Part shown: in pieces, positions 38,690 through 45,749 of the stretch | Layout of the letters: each line of letters begins with the position of its first letter | How positions within the stretch are numbered: the first letter of the stretch is position 1 | DNA from: Sinomonas sp. R1AF57 | Lineage (GTDB): Bacteria; Actinomycetota; Actinomycetes; Actinomycetales; Micrococcaceae | Length of the DNA stretch: 64,000 nucleotides | Assembly: GCF_002224485.1 (NCBI RefSeq) | Contig: NZ_CP022463.1 | Span: forward strand, 1,584,817 to 1,648,816 | Reading direction: 5' to 3' | Translations under genes and position numbers: made by a program | The notes under the pieces: model-generated | Database searches by the model: none | What the model was told of the DNA's origin: nothing | Seen by the model: the letters and a program-made list of their open reading frames with translations, nothing else

Positions 38690-39777
38690 CCCACTCGGAT
38701 TTTGACAGTTTCCGGCCACCGGCGCCTCCCCGCCGCGGTTTCCGGGGCGGCCCCAAGCGTGGTGTACGCCGTCGCGACGGTGGCGACGGATCTCGGGAAA
38801 TGCCGATGGTGCCGGAGCCCGAGTTCACCTCCTACTACGGCCGTCCTGTGGTCAAGCCCGCGCCGTGGGGCGACGACGTTGCCGCCTACCTGTTCCTTGG
38901 CGGCGTCGCGGGAGGGTCCGCGCTGCTCGGCTTGGGCGGCCAGCTGACCGGACGCGAGACGCTGCGCCGGAACGCGCGGCTGAGTGCCCTCGCAGCGGTC
39001 AGCCTCGGCGCGGCTGCACTTGTGAAGGACCTCGGCCGGCCGGAACGCTTCCTGCATATGCTCCGCACCTTCAAGCTGACCTCGCCGATGAGTGTCGGCT
39101 CCTGGATCCTCAGCGCGTTCAGTGCCGGCGCAGGCGTGGCGGCGGTCGCGGAGATCGACCGCATGAGTGGCAGGCGGCTGCCGCTGGGCCCGCTGCGGCC
39201 GGTACTGCAGGCTGTCGAGGGGCCGGCCGGATTCGAGGCGGCGCTGTTCGCCGGTCCGCTGGCGGCATACACAGCGGTCCTGCTCGGCGACACTGCCACG
39301 CCGACCTGGAACGCAGCCCATGAGGAGCTGCCCTTCGTCTTCGTGAGTTCGGCGTCGCTCGCCTCAGCCGGGCTCGCCATGATCACGACTCCAATCCACG
39401 AGGCCGGTCCGGCCCGGACGCTCGGCGCGATCGGCGTCGTCGGCGATCTCGTGGCGACGCGGGTCATGGAGCACCGGATGGACCCGGTGGAAGCCGAGCC
39501 CCTGCACGAGGGCAAGCCCGGTGCCATGCTGAAATGGAGCGAGCGGTTGGCGATCGCCGGCGGGGTGGGGACACTGCTGGCTGGCCGCAGCCGCGCTGTA
39601 GCCGCAGCCTCGGGGCTCGCATTGCTGGCCGCTTCCGCCCTCACCAGGTTCGGCCTCTTCGAAGCAGGCCTTGCTTCGGCCAAGGACCCGCGCTACACGA
39701 TCGAACCGCAGAAGAAGCGGCTCGCGGCCCGCCGCGCGGCCGGCGTCACGAACGATTCGATCACCACGGCGCGCTGA
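38686..39777 (+). CDS. nrfD: NrfD/PsrC-type membrane subunit
   Basis: This 363-residue membrane protein is the likely quinone-reducing anchor of the formate dehydrogenase. After a 45-residue charged, Arg-rich N-terminus, about eight hydrophobic helices follow, beginning DVAAYLFLGGVAGGSALLGL, with VKDLGRPERFLHMLRTFK between helices 2 and 3, the NrfD-family hallmark. No haem-ligand histidine pattern of a FdnI-type cytochrome b is evident. The GTG start overlaps fdhB by 4 nt (GTGA). Confidence 0.9.
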   Translation: MTHSDFDSFRPPAPPRRGFRGGPKRGVRRRDGGDGSREMPMVPEPEFTSYYGRPVVKPAPWGDDVAAYLFLGGVAGGSALLGLGGQLTGRETLRRNARLSALAAVSLGAAALVKDLGRPERFLHMLRTFKLTSPMSVGSWILSAFSAGAGVAAVAEIDRMSGRRLPLGPLRPVLQAVEGPAGFEAALFAGPLAAYTAVLLGDTATPTWNAAHEELPFVFVSSASLASAGLAMITTPIHEAGPARTLGAIGVVGDLVATRVMEHRMDPVEAEPLHEGKPGAMLKWSERLAIAGGVGTLLAGRSRAVAAASGLALLAASALTRFGLFEAGLASAKDPRYTIEPQKKRLAARRAAGVTNDSITTAR

Positions 39778-39791
39778 TACGCCAGCTCCGT

Positions 39792-40817
39792 CTAGCGGAC
39801 CTCGATGCCCCCGCCCACCACGGTGTGGCCGACCACGGGATGCCCGGGCACTTCTCCGACCACGAGCAGGCCGCCCGAGGTCTGCGCGTCGGCAAGGAGG
39901 AGCAGATCGTCGTCCGTGACCCCGGAACCGAACCCCAGATGTGGCCGCACCCAGTCGAGGTTGCGCCGGGTCCCGCCGGAGACGAAGCCTTCCCGAAGCG
40001 ACTCCCGGGCCCCCTCGACCACGGGCACTGACGCCAGGTCGATCACCGCGCCAACTCCGGAGGCGCGGCACATCTTGTACAGGTGTCCCAGCAGGCCGAA
40101 CCCGGTCACATCCGTCGCCGCACGGACCCCCGCCGCCACCGCTGCCTCGGCTGCGTCGCGATTCAGTGCCGTCATCGTCGCCACCGCCTCAGGGAACACT
40201 TCGCCGGTCCGCTTGTGCCGGTTGTTGAGGAGTCCGACGCCGAGCGGCTTGGTGAGCGTGATCGGCAGACCGGGCTGCGCCGCATCATTGCGCAGCAGCC
40301 GGTCGGGATGGGCGACGCCGGTCACCGCCATGCCGTACTTGGGCTCCGGATCGTCGATCGAATGGCCGCCGATCACCGGACAGCCCGCCTCTGCGGCGAT
40401 GCTCAGACCGCCGCGGAGCACCTCGGTCATCAGCTCCGTGGGGAGCACCTCGCGGGGCCACCCCACGAGGTTGACCGCCATGATGGGGGTGCCTCCCATC
40501 GCGTAGATGTCGGAGAGCGCGTTGGCGGCGGCGACCCGGCCCCAGTCATAGGCGTCGTCGACGACCGGAGTGAAGAAGTCCGCGGTGGAGAGCACGGCCA
40601 GGTCCTCGCGCACGAGCACCGCGGCGGCGTCGTCGCCGCTGTCGAGGCCCACGAGTACGTCGGCAGCCGGCTGGCCCATCAGACCCCGAACCGCGTCTTC
40701 GAGCTCGCCGGGAGGGATCTTGCAGGCGCAACCGCCGCCGTGGGCATAGCCGGTCAGCCGGAGCGCGCCGACCGCGTCGTCGTCGAGCTGGGTCAGTGAC
40801 GTACGAGCCTCATTCAC
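39792..40817 (-). CDS. selD: Selenide, water dikinase (selenophosphate synthetase)
   Basis: This 341-residue enzyme makes selenophosphate from selenide and ATP, the selenium donor for SelA. The N-terminal catalytic motif is HGGGCACKIPP with Cys30 and Lys33, equal to E. coli Cys17 and Lys20; here SelD itself is a Cys form and not a selenoprotein. Other AIR-synthase-like features are VGLDSGDDAAAV, STADFFTPVVDD and GGHSIDDPEPKYG. The GTG at 40817 lies 6 nt after a TAGGCT box. It is convergent with nrfD and divergent from the tRNA-Sec gene. Confidence 0.96.
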   Translation of the reverse strand: MNEARTSLTQLDDDAVGALRLTGYAHGGGCACKIPPGELEDAVRGLMGQPAADVLVGLDSGDDAAAVLVREDLAVLSTADFFTPVVDDAYDWGRVAAANALSDIYAMGGTPIMAVNLVGWPREVLPTELMTEVLRGGLSIAAEAGCPVIGGHSIDDPEPKYGMAVTGVAHPDRLLRNDAAQPGLPITLTKPLGVGLLNNRHKRTGEVFPEAVATMTALNRDAAEAAVAAGVRAATDVTGFGLLGHLYKMCRASGVGAVIDLASVPVVEGARESLREGFVSGGTRRNLDWVRPHLGFGSGVTDDDLLLLADAQTSGGLLVVGEVPGHPVVGHTVVGGGIEVR

Positions 40818-40823
40818 CCGCCC

Positions 40824-40829
40824 AGCCTA
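40824..40829 (-). promoter_or_regulatory. -10 box of selD (leaderless type)
   Basis: TAGGCT on the minus strand lies 6 nt (GGGCGG) before the selD GTG. It falls where the -35 of the opposite tRNA-Sec promoter would be. Confidence 0.6.
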
Positions 40830-40845
40830 CCCTCCAGCCACCTGC

Positions 40846-40851
40846 TACATT
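40846..40851 (+). promoter_or_regulatory. -10 box of the tRNA-Sec gene
   Basis: TACATT lies 7 nt before the first base of the tRNA, the usual distance to a transcription start. Confidence 0.5.
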
Positions 40852-40858
40852 GGGCTCC

Positions 40859-40953
40859 GGTGGCGTCCGGGTCCTGGTGGGCCCCCCGGTCTTCAAAACC
40901 GGTGAGACCGAGCATCTCGGTCTGGCGGGTTCGATTCCCGTCCGCCACCGCCA
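40859..40953 (+). tRNA. selC: tRNA-Sec (anticodon UCA)
   Basis: The 95-nt gene includes an encoded CCA. It has the special Sec layout: a 6-bp D stem (GGGTCC/GGGCCC, loop TGGT), anticodon stem CCGGT/ACCGG with loop CTTCAAA and anticodon TCA at 40893-40895, an 8-bp long variable arm (AGACCGAG-CAT-CTCGGTCT), and T arm GCGGG-TTCGATT-CCCGT. The acceptor strands GGTGGCGT and CCGCCACC form seven pairs; the eighth position is a T-C mismatch, where E. coli has a pair. Discriminator G precedes CCA. It reads UGA codons when bound by SelB. Confidence 0.95.
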
Positions 40954-40989
40954 ACCATCGGCAGGTGCTGCCGGCACTGAGGAGGGCAT

Positions 40990-42321
40990 GTGGACGACGT
41001 CGACCCTCGCCGCCTCATCCCCCGCACGAATGACCTACTGGCCCTGCCGGCTGTCCATCAGGCCCGAAGCCGACTGAACGAGCGCGTCATCCGGGACACC
41101 GTCCGGCAGGTTCAGGAGCGGGCACGGCGCGGCGAGCTCCCGCCCAGCGATGTGGAGGCGGCCTTGGTCGGCGCTCTGACTGCGCGCAGTGCGGCATCCC
41201 TCCGCCCGGTGCTGAACGCGACGGGCGTCATCGTCCACACCAACCTCGGCCGCGCCCCTCTCTCCGCTCGTGCGGTTGAAGCCCTCGTGGCAGCCAGCGG
41301 CTACGTCGACGTGGAGCTGGACCTCGCAGACGGCACCCGCTCACGCCGCGGCGCGAGCGCCCGCGCCGCTCTGCTCGCCGCCTGCCCGGCTGCCGAGGAC
41401 GCACTGGCAGTCAACAATGGGGCCGCGGCCCTGGTCCTGGCGACCACAGCTCTCGCCGCCGGCCGGGAGGTGGTGGTGAGCCGCGGGGAACTCGTCGAGA
41501 TCGGAGCAGGCTTCCGCCTGCCCGACCTGATCGAGTCGACCGGCGCAGTGCTCCGCGAGGTGGGGGCGACCAACCGGACGCACCTGCGCGACTACGCCAG
41601 CGCCGTCGGCCCCGAGACGGGCTGCGTGCTCAAGGTCCACCCGAGCAACTTCCGGGTGGACGGCTTCACCTCCGCCGTCGGGCTGGGGGAGTTGAGTGCT
41701 CTGGCGGCCGGGCACGGGATACCGCTCGTGGCTGATCTTGGGAGCGGGCTGCTGGCACCCGACCCGTACCTGCCGGACGAGCCCGATGCTGCGACCGCGC
41801 TGGGCGACGGTGCCGACGTCGTCATCGCCAGCGGCGACAAGCTGCTCGGCGGCCCCCAGGCGGGCCTGCTGTTGGGCGGCAGGGAGATCATCGAGCGGCT
41901 GGCGCGCCACCCGCTCGCGCGGGCCGTCCGGGCGGACAAGCTCGCCCTCGCCGCCCTCGAGGCGACGGTTGCGGGGGACCCGCCGCCGGTGGTTCGGGCG
42001 CTGCATGCCGACGCGGGGGAGCTGCGGCGCCGAACGGACACGCTCGCCCGCGCCCTCGGCGTACTTGTCGTGCCGCACGACGGTCGGGTTGGCGGCGGCG
42101 GTGCCCCCGGTGTTCCCCTGCCTGGATGGGCGCTTCAACTCCCCGAGGGGATCGCGGCCCTCCTGCGCACCGGCGAGCCCGCCGTGCTGCCGCGCGTCCA
42201 CGACGGCTCGTGCCTCGTGGACCTGCGCTGCGTGCCCGAAGACGACGACCACCGGGTCCTCGCCGCAGTGCGACGGGCGCTGGCGGCCCTCGACGGCGCG
42301 GGTGCGGGCAGGGCGGGCTGA
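40990..42321 (+). CDS. selA: L-seryl-tRNA(Sec) selenium transferase
   Basis: This 443-residue PLP enzyme converts Ser-tRNA(Sec) to Sec-tRNA(Sec). The PLP lysine lies in ASGDKLLGGPQAG (Lys284), and upstream are NATGVIVHTNLGRAPLS and VHPSNFRVDGF, all typical. The start is GTG at 40990, behind GAGGAGG; an ATG two bases upstream is in another frame. The gene lies 36 nt after tRNA-Sec and 3 nt before selB, so selC-selA-selB may be one transcript. Confidence 0.96.
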   Translation: MDDVDPRRLIPRTNDLLALPAVHQARSRLNERVIRDTVRQVQERARRGELPPSDVEAALVGALTARSAASLRPVLNATGVIVHTNLGRAPLSARAVEALVAASGYVDVELDLADGTRSRRGASARAALLAACPAAEDALAVNNGAAALVLATTALAAGREVVVSRGELVEIGAGFRLPDLIESTGAVLREVGATNRTHLRDYASAVGPETGCVLKVHPSNFRVDGFTSAVGLGELSALAAGHGIPLVADLGSGLLAPDPYLPDEPDAATALGDGADVVIASGDKLLGGPQAGLLLGGREIIERLARHPLARAVRADKLALAALEATVAGDPPPVVRALHADAGELRRRTDTLARALGVLVVPHDGRVGGGGAPGVPLPGWALQLPEGIAALLRTGEPAVLPRVHDGSCLVDLRCVPEDDDHRVLAAVRRALAALDGAGAGRAG

Positions 42322-42324
42322 GCG

Positions 42325-44121
42325 ATGCACGTCGTGGCCACCGCCGGACACGTCGATTCCGGCAAGAGCACCCTGGTCCGCGCCCTCACGGGCATGGAGC
42401 CGGACCGCTGGGAGGAAGAACGGCGCCGCGGGCTGACCATCGATCTGGGCTATGCCTGGACCACTCTGGCGTCGGGACGGGAGGTCGCCTTCGTCGACGT
42501 CCCCGGGCATGAGCGCTTCCTCGGCAACATGCTTGCCGGGATCGGTCCCGCGCCCGTCGTCTGCTTCGTCGTTGCCGCCGACGAGGGCTGGCAGGCGCAG
42601 TCCGGCGACCACCGCGACGCCGTCGCGGCGCTGGGCATCGAGCACGGCGTCGTGGTCCTGAGCCGCGCCGACCGGGCGTCCGCGCGCGAGATCGGCGACG
42701 TCCTCGCACAGGCCCGCAGAGAGCTGGCCGGGACAGGCCTGCGGGACGCCCCCGCCGTCGCGGTGTCGGCGACCGAAGGCACGGGCCTGGATGAGTTCCG
42801 CGACGCGCTCGACGGCGTCCTCGCCGGCGTGCCGTCCCCCGCGCCCACCGGCCGGGTCCGGCTGTGGGTGGACCGTTCCTTCGCCATCACCGGCTCCGGA
42901 ACGGTGGTGACCGGGACATTGGGCGCGGGAACCATCGTCCAGGGCGACCAGCTCCAGCTGCTCGGCCACGGGGATCCCCGGCCGGCAGTGGTCCGGGCCT
43001 TGGAGAGCCGGGACGCCTCGTGTGCCTCCGTCGGGCCGGTCAGCCGCGTGGCCGTGAACCTCCGCGACGTGGCCGCCGAGGAGGTCCGCCGCGGCGACGC
43101 ACTCGTCACTCCCGATGCGTGGCCCTCCACGCGTGTCCTGGGCGTCCGCAGGACGACGGGCGCGCCCTACACCGAGGCGCCGGAGCAGCTCATGGTCCAC
43201 GTGGGCACCGCCTCCGTACCGGCCCGGCTGCGTCCCTTCGGGGCCGACCATGCCAGGCTCGTCCTTGACCGGCACCTGCCGCTCGTCCTCGGCGACCGCC
43301 TGGTGCTGCGTGACCCGGGGAGCCGCTCGGTCCTCGGCGGCGCACGCGTCCTCGATGCCGATCCGCCGGAACTGCGCCGGCGCGGGGACAGCACCCGATG
43401 GGCGGAGCGCCTCGCGGGCATGGACCCGGCAGGTGACGTGCTGGGCGAAGTGGCAGCGCGGGGCGCGGTCCAGGAACAGCATCTCCGCCGGCTCGGGCTG
43501 CTCTCGGAGGACCCTGGGGCAGCGCCCCCCGGGGTTCGCGTCCTGCGCGAGTGGTGGGTGCATGCCCCTGTCTTCGAGGCGTGGCAGCAACGGCTGCGCA
43601 CCGCGCTTGAGGCGCTTCAGGAGAGCGACCCCCTGACCCCGGGCCTGTCCATGGGTGCAGCCCGTGACCTGCTCACGCTGCCCGACGAGAGGCTCCTTGC
43701 GCACATCGTCCGGGAGGCCGGCCTCGAACAGGAGGGCGGCCGCGTCCGGCTGCCCGGCGGCCACGGCAGCCTCGGTGCTGCGGAGTCGGCGGTTGCCGAC
43801 CTGGAGCGACGGCTCACCGCAGACCCGTTCCGCGCCCCGGAGGCCGACGAGCTGGCCGCCCTCAAGCTCGGGGCCCGGGAGCTGGCCGCGGCCGAGCGGA
43901 TGGGGCGTGTGCTGCGGCTGCGCGATGGGGTGATTCTCCTCCCGACGGCGCCAGCCCTCGCGATGCGCGTCCTCGCCCGCCTCGAGCAGCCCTTCACCAC
44001 GAGCCAGGCGCGCCAGGCGCTCGGCACCACGCGGCGGATTGCCGTTCCGCTGCTGGAGCATCTCGACTCGCGCGGCTGGACCCGGCGTCTGGACGCGGGC
44101 CACCGCGCGGTGGTCCGCTAG
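42325..44121 (+). CDS. selB: Selenocysteine-specific elongation factor SelB
   Basis: This 598-residue GTPase delivers Sec-tRNA(Sec) to the ribosome at UGA codons that carry a SECIS. The G1 loop is GHVDSGKST at residues 8-16; a DVPGHERF motif (G3) and a VVLSRADR stretch (G4-like) follow. After the EF-Tu-like domains 2 and 3, the C-terminal third is a run of winged-helix units (for example VAARGAVQEQHLRRLGLL and QPFTTSQARQALGTTRRIAVPLLEHL in parts) that bind the SECIS hairpin. Length is normal. It starts 3 nt after selA. Confidence 0.96.
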   Translation: MHVVATAGHVDSGKSTLVRALTGMEPDRWEEERRRGLTIDLGYAWTTLASGREVAFVDVPGHERFLGNMLAGIGPAPVVCFVVAADEGWQAQSGDHRDAVAALGIEHGVVVLSRADRASAREIGDVLAQARRELAGTGLRDAPAVAVSATEGTGLDEFRDALDGVLAGVPSPAPTGRVRLWVDRSFAITGSGTVVTGTLGAGTIVQGDQLQLLGHGDPRPAVVRALESRDASCASVGPVSRVAVNLRDVAAEEVRRGDALVTPDAWPSTRVLGVRRTTGAPYTEAPEQLMVHVGTASVPARLRPFGADHARLVLDRHLPLVLGDRLVLRDPGSRSVLGGARVLDADPPELRRRGDSTRWAERLAGMDPAGDVLGEVAARGAVQEQHLRRLGLLSEDPGAAPPGVRVLREWWVHAPVFEAWQQRLRTALEALQESDPLTPGLSMGAARDLLTLPDERLLAHIVREAGLEQEGGRVRLPGGHGSLGAAESAVADLERRLTADPFRAPEADELAALKLGARELAAAERMGRVLRLRDGVILLPTAPALAMRVLARLEQPFTTSQARQALGTTRRIAVPLLEHLDSRGWTRRLDAGHRAVVR

Positions 44122-44173
44122 CCCCGAGGCTTCGAAGACCCTGGGCAGGGCCACCGCGCCGAGGGCGGCGGCG

Positions 44174-44797
44174 TCAGTCGTCCCCGAGGCCCCTGGCGGC
44201 GAGGGCGTCGCCGGTCCGCCGCGCGTAGGCCACCGCCGAGAGCACCACAGGAACAGTCCGGGCCCGCACGCTGTGCTCGAGCCCGCGCGCACGGGCAGCA
44301 TCGCCCACTTCCGCGAACGCGCCAGCGAGCACCGGGATGCTCCGCAGCATGATCGCGATCGCGAGGGCGAACCGCTCGGGGTCCGCTCCGAAGCGCTGGA
44401 GGGGCCGAGCGAGCGACGCGACGGCGTCGAGGAGCCGCTCGAGCGGCACCGTGGCCGTGAGGAGTCCCGCTGCCACGAAGCAGAGCAGCAGATTGGCCAC
44501 GATCCGCGTCGCCGTCTCCGGCCCCTGCTGCCAAGACTGGAACGCGAAGAGGACGACGGCGAACGGCAGCACCAGCTTCCACGACGCCGCCAGGCGGCGG
44601 ACTCCGAGCCCCGCCGAGAGCCAGGCTGCGACTGCCAGCCCCAGGACCCCCACGGAGACACGCCAGTCCAGGAGCACGAAGCTCGCCGCACCTGCCGCGA
44701 CCACGCCGAGGAACTTGGCCCACAGCGGCGCCCGATGAAGCCACGAGTCGCCCGGGACGTATCCGGCGAGCAGGCCGCCGGCCGAGCGGGCGCGCAT
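44174..44797 (-). CDS. ecfT: ECF transporter T component (EcfT/CbiQ family)
   Basis: This 207-residue membrane protein is the energy-coupling transmembrane subunit of a vitamin/metal uptake ECF transporter. It has about five hydrophobic helices and near the C-terminus the coupling motif with the Ala-Arg-Gly core, GDAARARGLEH, plus a second AARGLGDD at the end. Its ATG overlaps the stop of the ATPase gene by one base. No substrate-binding S component (such as BioY) is nearby in the window. Confidence 0.85.
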   Translation of the reverse strand: MRARSAGGLLAGYVPGDSWLHRAPLWAKFLGVVAAGAASFVLLDWRVSVGVLGLAVAAWLSAGLGVRRLAASWKLVLPFAVVLFAFQSWQQGPETATRIVANLLLCFVAAGLLTATVPLERLLDAVASLARPLQRFGADPERFALAIAIMLRSIPVLAGAFAEVGDAARARGLEHSVRARTVPVVLSAVAYARRTGDALAARGLGDD

Positions 44798-45558
44798 CAG
44801 CTGCCCTCCGCCGTCGTGCGCGGACCGCCGATCCCGGCAGGCGCGGCGCAGAGCTCACGGTAGAAGCCCACGGCGGCGGCGGGCTTGCCGTCGTAGGCGA
44901 TCCGGCCGCCCTCGACGACGAGGACCCGGTCGGCGTCCAGGGCGAGTTCGAGGTCGTGGGTGGAGAGGATCACCTGCTGGCTCAGTCCGGCCAGTGTGCG
45001 GCGCAGGAGTTCGCGGTTGCGCAGGTCGAGGAGAGTGGACGGCTCGTCGAGGATGAGGACCTCGGGGTCGACGGCGAGCACGGCGGCGAGTGCCATGAGC
45101 TGCCGTTCGCCGCCTGAGAGCTCGTACACGCTCTGGTCGGCGAGCGCCCCGAGCCCGAACCTGTCGAGGACGGCCTGCGCCGCCGCGGCCCGCTCCGCGC
45201 GGTTGCGGTGACTCCGGCGCAGGGAGAGCTCGACGTCTTCGCGCCCCGTGGGCATGACGAGCTGGGAGAGCGGGTCCGTGAACACGAACCCCACGCGCTG
45301 GCGGACCGCGCGCCCGTCGCGGACGGTGTCCAGGCTGTCGATGCGCACACTCCCCGAGGTCGGCTCGACGAGCCCGTTGAACAGCCGGAGGAGTGTGGAC
45401 TTGCCGGACCCGTTGGCACCCAGGACGGCGATGCGCGGCTCCGTGAGCGTGACGCCGACGCCGTCGAGCAGCACTTTCGAGGCGGCGTCGGAGGGCGCGC
45501 CCGTCGGCCCGTCGATGGGGACGGCGACGGAGACGCCGTCGATCTCGATGCAGGCCAT
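44797..45558 (-). CDS. ecfA: ECF transporter ATP-binding component
   Basis: This 253-residue ATPase has Walker A LGANGSGKSTLLR, the signature ELSGGERQLMALA, Walker B VLILDEPSTLLD and the switch His in STHDLELALD, arranged as in CbiO/EcfA. I start it at the ATG 45558, which follows GGAGGA; a longer frame upstream encodes only low-complexity residues. It partners the EcfT encoded next. Biotin (BioM/BioN-like) is a plausible cargo because such two-gene modules exist for it, but nothing here proves it. Confidence 0.87.
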   Translation of the reverse strand: MACIEIDGVSVAVPIDGPTGAPSDAASKVLLDGVGVTLTEPRIAVLGANGSGKSTLLRLFNGLVEPTSGSVRIDSLDTVRDGRAVRQRVGFVFTDPLSQLVMPTGREDVELSLRRSHRNRAERAAAAQAVLDRFGLGALADQSVYELSGGERQLMALAAVLAVDPEVLILDEPSTLLDLRNRELLRRTLAGLSQQVILSTHDLELALDADRVLVVEGGRIAYDGKPAAAVGFYRELCAAPAGIGGPRTTAEGS

Positions 45559-45694
45559 GGTTCCTCCTGTGCTGCCGCCGGACGCGGCCCTCTGCCTCAG
45601 AAGGCTACGCACCGCGGCGACGCTCCGTTTTGTGGGCGGCCCACGACGCCGCCGGGCTGGCTTTGGCGGGGGCCGACAACCGGGTGGGCCTGGC

Positions 45695-45724
45695 GTCGTT
45701 TCCGCTGCCGTCGTTTCCGCTGCC
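45695..45724 (+). repeat. 15-nt tandem duplication upstream of recQ
   Basis: GTCGTTTCCGCTGCC occurs twice in direct tandem within the ecfA-recQ divergent gap. It ends 25 nt before the recQ ATG, so it may change promoter spacing. Confidence 0.7.
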
Positions 45725-45749
45725 GCCGCGACGGGTAGGCGCATCCACG

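Noticed and set aside
40796-41077. Small open frame across the tRNA-Sec gene
   Set aside because: It covers a structural RNA and the start of selA, and lacks similarity to any family I know.
41341-44691. 1116-codon open frame on the minus strand opposite selA and selB
   Set aside because: It has low-complexity Arg/Gly/Ala composition and no motif, whereas selA and selB are secure.
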